Source of the DNA: Zanthoxylum bungeanum
Taxonomy: Eukaryota; Streptophyta; Magnoliopsida; Sapindales; Rutaceae
DNA length: 64,000 bases
Direction of reading: 5' to 3'
NCBI GenBank assembly: GCA_019454045.1
Contig: SKCR01026810.1
Coordinates: 1-64,000, forward strand
Shown here in pieces: positions 41,339 through 53,800 of this stretch. The position numbers and the translations under genes were made by a program. Position 1 is the stretch's first letter. Each line of letters opens with the position of its first letter. The notes beneath the pieces were generated by a model. The model was given only the letters and a program-made list of their open reading frames with translations, did no database searches and was not told the DNA's origin.

Positions 41339-43222
41339 GTCATATATGGATTAATCTGAATCTTGAATGTAATGCGAACTCCTACATGGCAGGCTATGTC
41401 ATTTGATTTATAATGGTGAGGTTATTATAGCAATAGCTAGGCCAACTCCTCTATAGTCGCCACAAGTCCTGAATGGGCGACGGCCAGAGCGGATGAGTTT
41501 TTCTTGCGAGCCTGGACCTCGCACTATAATTCTTTCCTCATCGACTCCATTGCTTTCGAGGCATTGGCTAGCTTATTCTGAATCTCCCATAGGCGATCCT
41601 CCACTACTTGAAGTTGTTGGGCCGCACATATGGCACTTATTCCGCTAAATTATAAGATACCCCTACTAATGGCAAGAGCTTGGAGCAAGGAAATCAAACC
41701 CTGTTGCGTAGAAGGGTAGGAAACGATTGAGCGTACTGACCTCTACAAGTTCTGGAACTCATCGGTATCAAAAGCAGAGATAGGCCCTGGGTGTAGCAGT
41801 GGCATAGACGTTGCAGTAGAGGTCGACGGAGGCCCGGGGACAGAGGCAAGCGATTTGGAAGCATGAGACTTCGAAGTGGAAGCAGAAGGTCAAGACATAA
41901 ACAAGATTGGCGAAGAAAATTATGAGGTCATGATGACTAGCCCGAGAGTAATACCAGCTGAGCCTAACTCTATCTCAGCCCTTGAATGACCCGATTATTT
42001 GCATTCGAGCCTCAGCCTCTTACATCGAGTCAGGAGATGACCCTTTGTATCGTCCTCGGGAGTTGGAGATCTGGGACGAACACATGTGGCGATACCAATA
42101 ACAGAAAAGGGAGCCTGGAGCTCCTTCTTGGATTTACCCTTGCTAGAGAGTGGCGTGGCACTAGAAGGGGTTGGGGTTACAACAGAGATAGCAGCAGAAA
42201 GTTGTTGTAAAATCTGGGTTACAACAGTATCAAGTTTTGTCTTTGAGAGCATAATGAGGTCATTGGGAGTAACCTCTGATGAAGCTGCCAGCATTTCGAA
42301 GCTCAGATTTTCAGGTTTGTAAGGTAGCTTCATACTAGCCCTCTTCACATAAAGGTCATTACCATTCAGTACCCTACTTCTTCCATTGGAGTTTTTTTCA
42401 AATTTGTTCAATTGAGATCATCAATGGGAATAATCTCAGAGGCTGCAACTGTTTCAGAAGTATGGAGGTTCAAACCTCTGGCCAAAATTGACTTACCCTT
42501 AAACTCTGTTCAAAATGGGATTTGTGTTAGGAGAACCACATTTTATCCTTCTCCAAAAACAGAGACGCAGGATAACCTGCACCTAAAGGGGAGAAGTAAG
42601 GCATGAAGGCTATCTTTGTTCACCACTATATGAATATGAAGCGCTTCGTTTCCCCCTCGGAGGCATAAAACGATGCAAGTATTTGACTCTATACTTGGAC
42701 AGCTTAGGACACAATGAGATGTACCTAGAACTGTGAGTTGAGAGAAAAAGAAGAGGCCAAAAGCAAAACCGATTTAACCCTAAGTCAGCCAAAAAAATAG
42801 TCATATTCAGAAATGGAGGCTATGAAAATACCTTAGTTCACAGTCAGCCGCAAAGGGAAGACGATTCAGTCGACAATGACAGTCTGTCAGTTGCCAGTCA
42901 CCGCCAACAGACCCTTATACGACCAATCTTTGCCGGATATGGGCAACCTCATGAACATAATGGTTGACTTTCTAGGGACAAAGGTGTACCTATCCACCTA
43001 GTCGGCAGACCCGGCCTTTGTTAGGGAGAAAAATGTAGAAGAAGTCATCGATGGACATGCACAAATCATTAACTATCGAGAAGATAATAAAGCCCACGAT
43101 GCATCGAATGGCATTTGGGTTCAGCTACATTAAATATAGATCGCAGAGCACACAAATATAATAGAGTAAGGAATGAAAGGGGAACCACATATTCCGAATG
43201 TGATACTCCCCGAGCACGTTAC
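41339..43222 (-). pseudogene. GypG: degenerate gypsy-type ORF, main part
   Basis: Minus-strand remnants of a gypsy-type plant transposon protein. Near 43050-43150 the reading LNPNAIRCIVGFIIF, preceded by FPFHSLLYYICVLCDL, resembles the conserved segment of the 'putative gypsy type transposon' family (PF04195-like; from memory, not searched). Further on are MPPRGKRSASYSYS (near 42640) and a low-complexity tail ORF at 41995-42411 (SAAISVVTPTPSSATPLSSKGKSK). Stops and shifts break it. Its N-terminal exon-like start lies beyond Cop2 at 62315-62459. Some of 41339-41990 is readable only in short pieces. Confidence 0.4.
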
Positions 43223-45239
43223 TGTAGGAAATGACTTTCCTTAGCGCGGCGGAAGTTGCTTGTGGTGGCACCGAGTCCGGTATGGATCTTCAAAATTTTC
43301 TTTGCCTTCTCGCTTTGTTGTAGTAGCCAAGATCAATCTTTTAGTGTCCAACACTTAGATCAACCACTCGATCTTCCGAACTATGACTCGAAACTAACAA
43401 ACCGAAGTGTGGGCTTCACTCACAAAGATTAAACCTCTAAACTATTTAGAGATTTAGGATGTCACAATGGTTTTTGGCTCTTTGGAATTTCAAATACTCT
43501 CACAACACTTGTGAATATTTGAAGTTCTTCTCTCTTTTCTCTCAAATTTTTTCTCACAACAATTGTAAATGTTTGCAAAATGTTAACCTTAGGAAGTGAG
43601 AGAAATGGTAGAGATTATATTCTCTTACATAAGCCAACTAACCTTGTCATTAAGAATCTAATGCTTTCTTGCAATAGCCAACACAAAAATGTGAATGTCA
43701 TACCAAAGAATAAGAAATTATCTCATAATTATCTCAAAATGTAAATGTTAAGTTAAAGACAATGGCTTTGTCATTAAGCATTCAATGCTTTCTTTCAATG
43801 GCAAACACATAAATGTGGAGGCCATACCAAAGCATAAAATGCATTAGCTAATGACAAATCTATTAGGTGTATCCAAGCTACCTAATAGACATATAATTGC
43901 TTGGATGACATGGTAAGCCATATGGCTTTGTCTCCAATGGTAAATAAAAATCAATATATTAATAATGATTTATTTACCTTCAATTATGTTTTAGTAATTA
44001 TCTCATAATTATTACTAACTTGATTATCTCATAATCAAGACTGGATTATCTCATAATCAAAGAATTCTAGAAAACATTAAGTTAAACTAATTTAACATAG
44101 TTTCCATTTGTGACAATAAATATTATTAATCTTATTAATAATATATAAATAAATATAATGTGAGCATATAATTAGACAATCTAATTATATTAGGTTTGCT
44201 ACAGTTAATCGAGCTAGCACGGGGACCAAATGGACCTACGGTTCCGAGCTCCAATAATTCTGAAATATTAATTAAACTCTTTAATCAAATATTATGAATT
44301 ATTAACTCCGTGTTATTCCACTAAAAACTCGAAGTTGAACTCTCGTTACCGTAGATGGATTAAATAAACCGAACATTTTCGGTGTCCATCGATATAGTCA
44401 TTACATATGGATAGAGCCCTTCACGAATATCTCATAAATAGAGCCGGGTCATAAGTCCGTTAAACTCCTCTAAATATTTTGTCTCTTAAGAACCATTGAT
44501 TCTATAATGAACAATTAATTCATTACAATTATGAATATAAAATACTTTCTATTCATAATAGAAAAGTTGAGCGCTCAAATTGTTCAAGTCCCGAATCATC
44601 TCTTAAAAAATATATTCATCTGTTTCTCGTAAGAATGAGTGAATTCCATATCTATGTAAAACGTTCCCAGCTACATACCAAATCATATCCCCAAAATACG
44701 TAGTTATTGGTTGGGAATGCAACACCAACCTCACCATAGTAAATCAAAGGACATAACCTGTCATGCAGGAGTTCGTAGTACACTCAGGATTAAGATCGAA
44801 TCCATATATGACCATCTATTAGATAAAATAAATTTCTTCGGTTAACGGATATTAAAAGAAATTTGTATTTATCTGAGTCCAGTCCTACATGATCTCACCA
44901 TACAAGGTGCCTCCATTCCCATGTCACTACATGAACGATCCCGGATCAAGGTCGTCATACAAATATAGAATGGACCGCAGCTATAGATAAACCACAAACA
45001 AAGTACCTTCTTTGTTTGCTCTCTATGGACTATTTAGATTACTAACTTCAGACTTAAATCCTCTTGTGCATCAAACATACACTAAGTCTGAAGGTATAAT
45101 AGTAATCAAGGTAAACAAGACAATTGGACAATATGCGATATAAATCAAACAACTTTGATAAAATGAATAATGCATTATTATTATTACGATAATCTATTCC
45201 ATTTACAATACATGAAGCTCTAGGACATAAATCCCAATA
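43223..45239 (-). repeat. 3' LTR of Cop2 (2017 bp)
   Basis: Plus-sense TGTAGGAAATGACTTTCC to ATCCCAATA. It is near-identical to 60328-62314 with small indels (for example extra sequence near 43720-43750). On the minus strand its start is TATTGGGATT, against TGTTGGGATT in the 5' LTR, so the terminal dinucleotide is mutated. It contains repeated ATTATCTCATAATCAAG phrases near 44000-44060. Confidence 0.9.
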
Positions 45240-45253
45240 ATCTCCCACTTGGA
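45240..45253 (-). promoter_or_regulatory. Polypurine tract of Cop2
   Basis: On the minus strand CAAGTGGGAGATTA immediately precedes the 3' LTR. It is the same type as the CopC tract. Confidence 0.75.
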
Positions 45254-46710
45254 CTAGAGCAAATGGGACATGTCATGTAATCCTAAACCATTTAGGTGGC
45301 CTTCAAATACTTTAGCCGATAAGGTCTTTGTAAACGGATCAGCGAGGTTGTCTGCAGATGGAATCTGCGTGACAACGACATCTCTTCTCTGCACTATCTC
45401 TCTGATAATGTAATATTTCCTCTCAATATGCTTACCCCTCTTGTGGATTCTTGGTTCTTTGGAGTTCGCCACTGCGCCACTATTATCGCAATAAAGTGTG
45501 AGTGATTTATCCTTATCTGGAACAACTTCCAGATCTGCCAAGAACTTACGGAGCCAGACTGCTTCCTTAGCTTCTTCACAAGCTGCTACATATTCAGTCT
45601 CCATGGTGGAGTCAGCAATACAAGATTGCTTAATGCTCCTCCATACTATAGCCCCACCACCTAGGGTGAACACTGATCCAGATGTTGATTTCCTAAAATT
45701 GACATCCGTCTGAAAATCAGAGTCAGTATATCCTCTCAAAATCATATCCTGACTTGTATATACAAGCATATAATTTCTCATTCTCCGAAGATACTTGAGA
45801 ATATGTTTCACCACTACCCAATGATCTAATCCTGGGTTTGATTGAAACCTACTGACTACTCTCACTGCAAAACAGATGTCCGGTCTCGTGCATAACATTT
45901 CATACATAAGACTTCAAACTGCTGAAGCATATGGTATATGTCTCATCTCCTCAATTCCTTGAGGTGTCTTAGAAGACTGTTCCTTAGACAAATGAATCTC
46001 ATGCCTGAAAGGTAAATTACCTTTCTTGGAATTCTGCATATCAAATCGCACAAGAATCTTGTCGATATAGGTTGCTTGAGACATTCCTAACAGTCATTTC
46101 TTACGATCCCGAATGATCTGAATCCCAAGTACATAACTTGCCTCTCCCAAATCTTTCATTTGGAATTGGTTAGCTAGCCAGATTTTCACGTCTGATAATA
46201 TCTTTACATCATTCCCAATGAGTAAAATATCATCAACATATAACACAAGGAAAACCACCTTCCCATCAATGATGCGTTTGTAAACACAAGGCTCATCAAT
46301 GTTCTGCTCAAAGTTATAAGACTTGATCGCAGTATCAAACCTTATGTTCCAAGATCTAGATGCTTGCTTAAGTCCATAAATGGACCTTTGCAACTTGCAA
46401 ACTTTTTGCTCTTGACCTTGGGTAATGAACCCTTCTGGTTGTACCATATAGATACTCTCATCAAGATTACCATTCAAGAATGCAGTATTGACATCCATTT
46501 GCCAAATCTCATAGTCATAATATGCGGCAATGGAAAAAGAATCCTGATGGTTTTAAGCATGGCTACTGGCGAGAAAGTTTCTTCATAGTCAACTCCCTCT
46601 TTTTGGGTATAACCCTTTTCCACTAGCCTAGCCTTGAAAGTCTGTACTTTCCCATATATTCCTCTTTTTCTCTTGTAGATCCACTTGCAACCTATGGGTT
46701 TTACTCCATT
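45254..46710 (-). pseudogene. Copia reverse transcriptase and RNase H (Cop2)
   Basis: The RT core is at 46094-46498: [18 protein letters not shown] (catalytic region), VCKLQRSIYGLKQASRSWN, and the active site VLYVDDILLIGND, ending MKDLGEASYVLGI. The C-terminal RT and RNase H ORF is at 45254-45907: MLCTRPDICFAV, LKYLRRMRNY, then GYTDSDFQTD (RNase H Asp), CIADSTMETEYVAACEEAKEAVWLRK and YCDNSGAVANSKEP. It ends at HMERKYYIIRE- and NLADPFTK-like motifs, as usual for copia. Stops near 46091 and 45908 separate the blocks. Most catalytic residues are intact. Confidence 0.88.
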
Positions 46711-46713
46711 AGG

Positions 46714-48015
46714 TTAGTCTACAAGTTCCCAGACTGAGTTAGAGTACATGGACTCCATCCCAAGGTTCATGGCTTTAAGCCATTCTTCTTTATCAGTATC
46801 ATCCATTGCACTACGATAGGTCAATGGATCATCTATACCATCACAAGATGCAACAACTTGCACCTCACCATTTCCTAGATAGCGTTCAGGTTGTCTTACA
46901 ACCATCCCACTACGTCTAGGTGGTATGGTATCCTGATAAACTTGCATCTGACTTTCAGATGTAGAAGGTGTTATGTCTTTGTCAACATTTGACAATGATG
47001 TACTGGTCGTACCAGCAAGTAACTCCTCAAGTAACACTTTACTTCGAGGTTTGAACTCTCTCATATAGTCCTCCTCAAGAAATGTAGCATTTGTCGACAT
47101 AAATACTTTATTATCTTCTGGATTATAAAAGAATCCACCCATAGTTTCCTTAGGATAGCCTACAAATAGGCACACATGTGAACGTGGTTCCAACTTAGTA
47201 GTCTTGTTCTTTAGCACATGTGCCGGACACCCCCATATGCGGAAATGTCGCAAACTAGATTTACGACCATTCCACAACTCTAAGGGAGTCTTAGAAATAG
47301 ACTTAGAAGGAACTACATTCAGGATATACATTGCAGTTTGCAATGCATACCCCCAGAATGAACTAGGTAGAGTGCTATAACTAAATATTGATCTTATCAT
47401 GTCTAGTAGGGTTCGATTTCTCCTTTCTGCAACACAATTTTGTTGTGGTGTTCCAGGTGCTATGAGCTGTGAAACAATTCCATGCTCAACTAAGAATTCC
47501 TCAAAATCTCTATCAAGGTATTCTCCTCCACGATCTGATCGTAGAATTTTGATGCTTTTACCTAATTGGTTCTCAACCTCAGCACGATACTCTTTGAACT
47601 TTTCAAATGTATCTGACTTGTGCTGCATTAGGTAAACATACCCATATCTTGAATAATCATCAATGAAAGTGACGAAGTATTCAAAACCACCTCAGGCTTT
47701 TACATTCATCGGTCCGTAAACATCCGAATGTATTAGCCCAAGAGTTTCTTTGGCTCTTATCCCTTTTCCAATGAAAGGTCTCTTGGTCATTTTGCCTTCT
47801 AGACAGGATTCGCAAACAGGTAAAGTACCAAGTTTTAACTGATTTAAAACTCCGTTCTTAATTAATCTATCTATCCGGTCAAGGTTAATGTGACCAAGTC
47901 TAAGGTGCCATAAATAGGTATCATCATGAGAAATCTTTTGCCGTTTAGTTTTAGATTTTTCAATCTTAATATTTCAGTATTAAGAAGATTCATGCATTAA
48001 CGGCCTTAATACATA
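46714..48015 (-). pseudogene. Copia integrase (Cop2)
   Basis: The 304-residue ORF at 46714-47628 contains LRSDRGGEYLDRDFEEFL (second catalytic Asp), AERRNRTLLDMIRSI with the third catalytic Glu just before it (QQNCVAERRN), and CPAHVLKN plus CLFVGYPKETMGGFF of the C-terminal region. The upstream N-terminal part (47630-48015) has the pre-integrase and first Asp (LGLIHSDVYGPM), with one in-frame TGA at about 47692-47694. It is apparently close to intact. Confidence 0.85.
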
Positions 48016-48019
48016 TAGA

Positions 48020-48670
48020 TTATTTTCGGAGTTTTCCGTGCATCAAATTCCTGCGAAAACCAGGAATATATAGCACACCATTCAAACATAAATAACTTTT
48101 ATTAAAATTAAAATTTGAAACTCCCACTGCTCTTGCTGAAACAACATCCCATGTCCCAACTCTCATGGTAAAGCTACCTTCAGTAAGGTCCCTCCATGAG
48201 TCAAGTAGCTGCAAAGAACAACAAACATGGTTAGTGGCACCAGAATCAATAATCCATATGGATTCATCATCTTCCACCAAAAAAGACTCAATGACAAGTA
48301 AATCATATCTACCTGTATTCTTTTTCTCTTTAAGCTTTGCAAGGTATTTAGGACAATTCCTTTTCCAATGCCCTTGTTTTTCACATTGGAAACATTTTCC
48401 TTTGGCATTGGTTCTTTTGGAGCTTTTATTGTTCTTCTTTTTCATTATTTTTGCCTTTGCCTTCCAATTGCCTTTCTTCTTCTTCTTTGCATATTTAGAA
48501 GATTCGGTAACATTTGCCTCGGCATTGGGCCTACGAGGACCGTTCATAACGGACTCGTAATTGGTGAGCTCATTCAGCAGTTCAGTCAATGTGAAAGTCA
48601 ATTTGTTCATAGAACAATTGCTTTTAAACTGCAGGAAACTCTTCGGAAGGGTTTCCATGATAATTGTCAC
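48020..48670 (-). pseudogene. Copia Gag C-terminal region and protease (Cop2)
   Basis: 216 open residues. The capsid end is METLPKSFLQFKSNCSMNKL and TELLNELTNYESV. A Lys-rich region with KKKKKGNWKAKAKIMKKK precedes the CCHC knuckle CFQCEKQGHWKRNC (about residues 93-106). The protease site follows as SIWIIDSGATNHVC (about 138-151) and GVLYIPGFRRNLM. The frame differs from gag-N (48855-49133), so an indel lies near 48680-48850. Confidence 0.85.
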
Positions 48671-48854
48671 CTAGCTTTGCACATTGATACGTGCACCATG
48701 GGTTTCAGCCATATTAAGATGAGACATCATCCTTAACACATGGCTTGGACTGATGTGCCTTCCTTCATTCTAGCGGTCAATACAGAGGCAATTGCCTCAT
48801 GTTGTTGCCGTCTGAAGGTTGCCCAAACATGTTCTGTAATGACTGCATAATCAT

Positions 48855-49133
48855 TTATGCTGTCGCCATAGGCTCATGCTGTGCAGCAAGAACCTCAGAC
48901 ATGGATGCTATCAAATAGCTATGGGCTTTCTTATTAGCTTTAATCCAATTATTATAGGCATTACGTGCAGCTCTGCCAGCATTAGGTGCTGGCTCAGGAG
49001 GACATTCCTCCATTAGGACAAATTTAAGGTCTTCACAGACCAAGATAGCATTCATGTCACTTTTCCATTTAACATAATTATCCCCAGTTAATTTTTCTTG
49101 TTGTTTGATAATAGAGATTATTGCAGATGTCAT
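48855..49133 (-). pseudogene. Copia Gag N-terminal region (Cop2)
   Basis: The true start is probably ATG at 49133 (MTSAIISIIKQQEKLTGDNY). The extra 11 codons upstream in the open frame are Tat2 LTR sequence and junction. WKSDMNAILVCEDLKFVLME is the typical copia Gag capsid start (UBN2-like). It is followed by NNWIKANKKAHSYLIASMSEVLAAQHEPM. It is separated from the rest of Gag by a stop or shift near 48854. Confidence 0.85.
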
Positions 49134-49157
49134 GGCTGAAAAAATAATAAACGCGCA

Positions 49158-51331
49158 TTTAGGCACTACATTTTTTCATATATGTCCCTATGATGAGTAT
49201 CATTTGGAGGCACTACCTTTTATGTCACGGAAGTCGCGGGAAACGGACGTCGAAATGGGAAATTCAGAATAAGTATGCAAAAATACAGCAAAAATAGCAA
49301 AACTATTTGTATCACGTAACCACCGAAATCTGCACCCCCATACAGCCCCTAATACAGCAAAAACAGTGACCAAAAGAAACAACCTCTAATACAATAAAAT
49401 CAGCAGTAAATCAGCAGCGAAACAGAGGGAAAACAGTAGCTTGAGCAGCGAAACAGCGAGAGAAAACATTGAACCAGTGCACCGGAGGAGTTGCGGAGCA
49501 TCCACCATTCCGACGACCGTGTATGGTACTTCCGATAGTCGACATAAAAGGTTAGACCTGATGGCACTTTTTATTTATTTTCATTCATCTTTTAATTGTT
49601 TTATTTATTTTCTTCGCATGAGAGTCGTTTGTGGATGCATGTTGTGGCTTTGAATAAATAGGGAAATGTGTCGCCTCTTGTGGTATATAGGATGGAAACC
49701 CAGACATAAATTCCGTAGCCAAATCCGAATGGACGGTAGTGCGGTCTGTACTTGGGATACAACTCCATGTACCACTTGAGCAAACGGTGCATATTTTGTT
49801 TTATGTTGTTTTGATTCGTTTATTATCCGCATCTTATATTTCGCCATTTTACTTTCAGTATGTTGTTTGTTTGTGTGTTGATGATGTGATGTGCATGGGC
49901 TTATTATATTGGTCTAAATGCCAAAAGGCTACCTTTACGCCAATACTTTGCCGCGCCGGACAAAGTATGTTTGGTTGGATGTGAGATATGTTCAACCGAA
50001 CATACAAAGTCCTATATCGTTGTCTTTACTTTCTATGCATTGTGATGTAACGCGCATGGGCTAACTAGGATGGATTGAAGGTCCTCTATTCGAGGGAAAA
50101 TGCCTGAAGGCTACCTTACCATGATATTTTGCCACGCTTTTTGTTATGACATTGACTTTATGCATATCATTGTTCTATTTATGTGTGTATTGCATTCTAA
50201 TGCGCATGGGCTAACTAGGGTGGATTAAAGGTCCTCTATTAGAGGGGAAATGCCTGAAGGCTACCTTACCACGATATTTTACCGCGCCGGACAAGGTATA
50301 CCCGATTGAATGGGAACGAGTTCAATCGGGCACACGGGGTCCTACATTATGGATTTGCTTATTTATGTATGTGTTGCGTCGTCTCTCATGCATCAGGTCT
50401 GGTCCCGTTCGAACGCGTATGCGTATTGTTTCATCAGGTCTGGTCTAGTTCGAACGCGTTCTCAAACGCTATACGAACGTGAACCTTCTGTTTACCGTTC
50501 GAACGTGTTTACTAACGCTACGCGAACACGCACGTATTGCCTTTGTTTTATCATTTCATCAGGTCTTTCCCCATTCGTACGCGTTCTCAAATGCCATACG
50601 AACACGAACCTACTGTTTATCGTTCGAACGCGTTTTCAAACGCTACACGAACGTGCATACACTGAACTGAGTCATTTTCATCACATGCCATGCATAATTG
50701 TTACTTAGGTGATTTCTCTTGTATCATGTAATCAATCATACTATTTGTATCCCTGAATTTATCTATTTGATGTGTTCATGAGATGGTATTCAAGCATGAT
50801 TAGGCCGTTCTTAAGCATGATTTAGCTTATTTAGTTGTTCATATTCAAGCATGATTAGGCCGTTCTTAAACGTGATTTAGCTTATTTAGTTGTTCATTTT
50901 CAAGCATGATTAGTCATTTATTTTGCGTCTGGAATTCGCATTATGTTTCGGTTGTTCTTTGTTTTCCGCATTATATGATCGAAGTATGTTCATGAGATTG
51001 TCGTATGCTATTGCATGTTTGCCATTATGGTGATTACTTTCATGCATGTGAACTTAAAAGTAGAATACTCTTGGAAATATGTTGCTTAGGCTTGGTTAAA
51101 TTATTGCACAAATCATTTCATTACAAGTGGCATAAGTAAGGGACCATTCCGAACGCAACGGTTTGAGGTCTTCCCTTGCGAGGGGTGAGTGCGGCCTTAA
51201 ATCTTTGTCCCGGTTCACACCGGGTGGCGACTCCATTAATCTCTGGTTTAGTCCCCCGCGGACTACTCCGTACTCCCAACCGGGTCGCGAGCCCGGAACA
51301 GCATGCGTCGCCCAGTTTCTGTGTTCCCATA
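49158..51331 (+). repeat. 5' LTR of Tat2 (2174 bp)
   Basis: Starts TTTAGGCACTACATT (TG mutated to TT) and ends CCCATA (CA mutated to TA). Relative to the 3' LTR it lacks about 650 bp, corresponding to 55684-56373, which contains the TATA box. A shorter 24-bp gap lies near 49918. The TTCGAACG-rich repeats are at 50395-50670. Confidence 0.9.
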
Positions 51332-51334
51332 ATC

Positions 51335-51352
51335 TGGCGACTCCACTGGGGA
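51335..51352 (+). promoter_or_regulatory. Primer binding site of Tat2 (tRNA-Arg type)
   Basis: TGGCGACTCCACTGGGGA, three bases after the LTR. It differs by one base from the complement of the 3' end of plant tRNA-Arg(ACG) plus CCA (TGGCGACTCCGCTGGGGA). tRNA-Arg priming is known for Ogre-type elements. Confidence 0.8.
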
Positions 51353-51889
51353 TAGAGAATCGGCCCCGAAATAATGTCTTGTAATATTATGATTTGTGCT
51401 TTAATTAACCGTGTCTACTGTGGGTTAAAAGGGGTTTAATCAAAGGCACTTTTTAAGGCCGGGTAATATTTTGGTGTCTTCCTTCATTCACTACCTTTCT
51501 ATAAGGAAAAGCTGTGAAGGCACCTAGACAATCATTTCCTTGTAGCCTATTGTGATGGACTAATTTGGAGGACTCATTTTTTATTCCTGTGACCAAATGA
51601 TAAGAGCCTAAGAGGCTTGGGTACTTAAGAGAGCCTCGCTCCACCCTCCCTCTGGGGATTCTACAATGGGAAATCCATCTGACAGTCAGTCACACACCAT
51701 AACTCGTTGGCACGTACTGTAAGGTATAAAAAAGGTGCGCTCACTTGGTCGCTCGAACCCTTAAGTAGGGAGACCTAGTTATAGGCAATCATTCGCCAGC
51801 GAGAGTCTTTGTCTACACTCCCACAAACCCGCACGTAGACCGGAGTTGTAAGGCCTATAGCAACTATTTCCTTATGCTTGTGGACCATC

Positions 51890-52315
51890 CTCATTTGGAT
51901 GCAGTTGGACTTCTTGTCAGAAATGCGAACTTGTTGGGCCATTTAAACTGGGATGAGTTCGTATCCTATGACAATTGGGCCAAAAGCTTCTTAAATGCTG
52001 ATGGGCCACTCTGTAGAAATTATTTATGTATGTTTGTGTTTGGGAACATTGTCGTTTGAATCCATTCGGACCTTTTGTCATGAGGTATGGGCTTGTTGGG
52101 CCATTTAAACTGGGAAAAGAACATATCTTATGATGATTGGGCCAAAAGCTTCTAAAACGCCAATGGGCCATTATATGTTTGTGTTTAGGAACAATATCAT
52201 TTGGATACAGTTGGACTTCTTGCCATGAGATGTGAACTATTGGGCCATTTAAACTAGGACGAGTTCACTCCTATGACAGTTAGCCCAAAAGCTTCTAAAA
52301 TGATGATGGACCGAT
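51890..52315 (+). repeat. Diverged 145-162-bp tandem repeat x3 in the Tat2 leader
   Basis: TTGGGCCATTTAAACT occurs at 51934, 52096 and 52240, each followed by a GTTC...CCTATGACA-type phrase, TTGGGCCAAAAGCTTCT (or variant) and TTTGGAT(GC/AC)AGTTGGAC. The repeat is noncoding. Confidence 0.8.
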
Positions 52316-53800
52316 TTGCGTGAAGATTTTAATGAATTGATATATTCCTTGTATCGCATGCATCTCATTCATCTCATGCATACGTATATCCTGTTAACAC
52401 CCTCTATGTCTATAAAAGACATCATAGATTCATGTTGGGTTAGGAAAGAGGGAAGACTCACTAAAAGACCGGTAACAGATATGAGTACATTCGATAACGA
52501 GGTATCCCGGATAGATCAGTTGGAAAACGGTTTCGCCAAAATTACTGAACAGTTGCAAGCCTTGACTACTGCTGTGGCTGGTATGGCTGTACCCCGTGCT
52601 GGGGGAAACTCTGAGAATGTGAAGCGTGAGGAGCCTCCGAATGGGTTGGGGGATGATATCCCCATTTTTGATGATGACATGGCAGAATATGCGACAGAAA
52701 GAATGATTGGGTCTCAGGCAGAATTTTAGAAGCTTCGGGATCAGGTAGAAACGGTTACCCGTAAAATGAGGGGTAAACATGAAGAGTTGTTGGATTATGA
52801 GGTAATGACCTTCGAAGAACAGTTGCCAGCTCAGTTCAAGATGCCGGATATGGCCAAGTTCAATGGGAATGGGGACCCGAGGGTCCATCTGCGGTAATAT
52901 GTCTCGGTGATGAGTTCAGTGGGCCTGTCACAGCGCCAAGTCCAAAAGATGTTTGGGATGTCACTCGAGGGGGCACATGTGGTTTGGTATCACATCCTTG
53001 AGAAGAATGTTAAGGAAGATTGGAGGGAACTAGCTGATGTTTTTCTGAAACAGTATGTTACAGACTTAGAGATTGATTTGTCACTCTGTGATTTGGAGAA
53101 CACTAAGTAGAATCCGGAAGAAAGCTTCAAGGAGTATGTAGACCGCTGTAGAAGCCAGCTTCTGAAGATGCAGACTCGGCCCTCAGAGAATGACCAAATC
53201 AAAATGATTATCAAGGGCACCAAGCCCTCCATTTATGGCAAGTTGAGGAGAATGACCTCCATGATTGCAGATTTTCGACAGTTGAGGGAAACTATCATGG
53301 ATATAGAGGAAGAGGAGGCTGAGAATAGAAAGTTCTATGGCCAGAATAGAAGGACTTTTAGGGGGCATTCTGATACTAAGCCCGCTGCCGCCGAGGTTGC
53401 TGCCATCAGGAACCGGCAATTCTCCAACCTTGGTAGACCTTTGTCGAAGGTATTTGAAAAGTTACAGGGACAAGGACTCTTGAAACCCTTAGAAGGTAAA
53501 CCACTTCCACACCCCCCACCGCCACACATAAATGTGAACCTTTATTGTCACTTCCACCAGCTACATGGCCATGACACCGACAACTGCACCCGCCTCAGGC
53601 ATGAAATTCAAGATCTCATAGATTCCCATAAAATACCCAACCCAGGAAAAGAACAGCCTAGCACACACAGCAACCCTCTACCAAACTACCACTCCGTTCC
53701 ACCACCCACCTACATGATCAACTCTGGATTGCCCGAAACTTTTGTCCTCCAAAACCTCAACCACCAAGCTTCTTACATGGATGACAGTGAAGAACCATAG
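52316..53800 (+). pseudogene. Ty3/gypsy Gag of Tat2, three in-frame stops
   Basis: A single frame runs through 1485 bp with stops at 52727-52729, 52895-52897 and 53108-53110 and a terminal TAG at 53798-53800. A coiled-coil-like N-terminus (RIDQLENGFAKITEQLQALT) is followed by a linker and the retrotransposon gag domain: FKMPDMAKFNGNGDPRVHL, MFGMSLEGAHVVWYHILEK, WRELADVFLKQYV and EESFKEYVDRCRSQL. Near the C-terminus CHFHQLHGHDTDNC and LRHEIQDLID form the degenerate zinc-binding motif usual in this lineage. Gag makes the particle; here it is inactive because of the stops. Confidence 0.88.

Noticed and set aside
42610..42804. ORF containing GKRSASYSYS considered as a host gene exon.
   Set aside because: It is on the same strand and in the same degenerate tract as the GypG pieces on both sides, with stops between. 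It is better explained as part of that transposon ORF.
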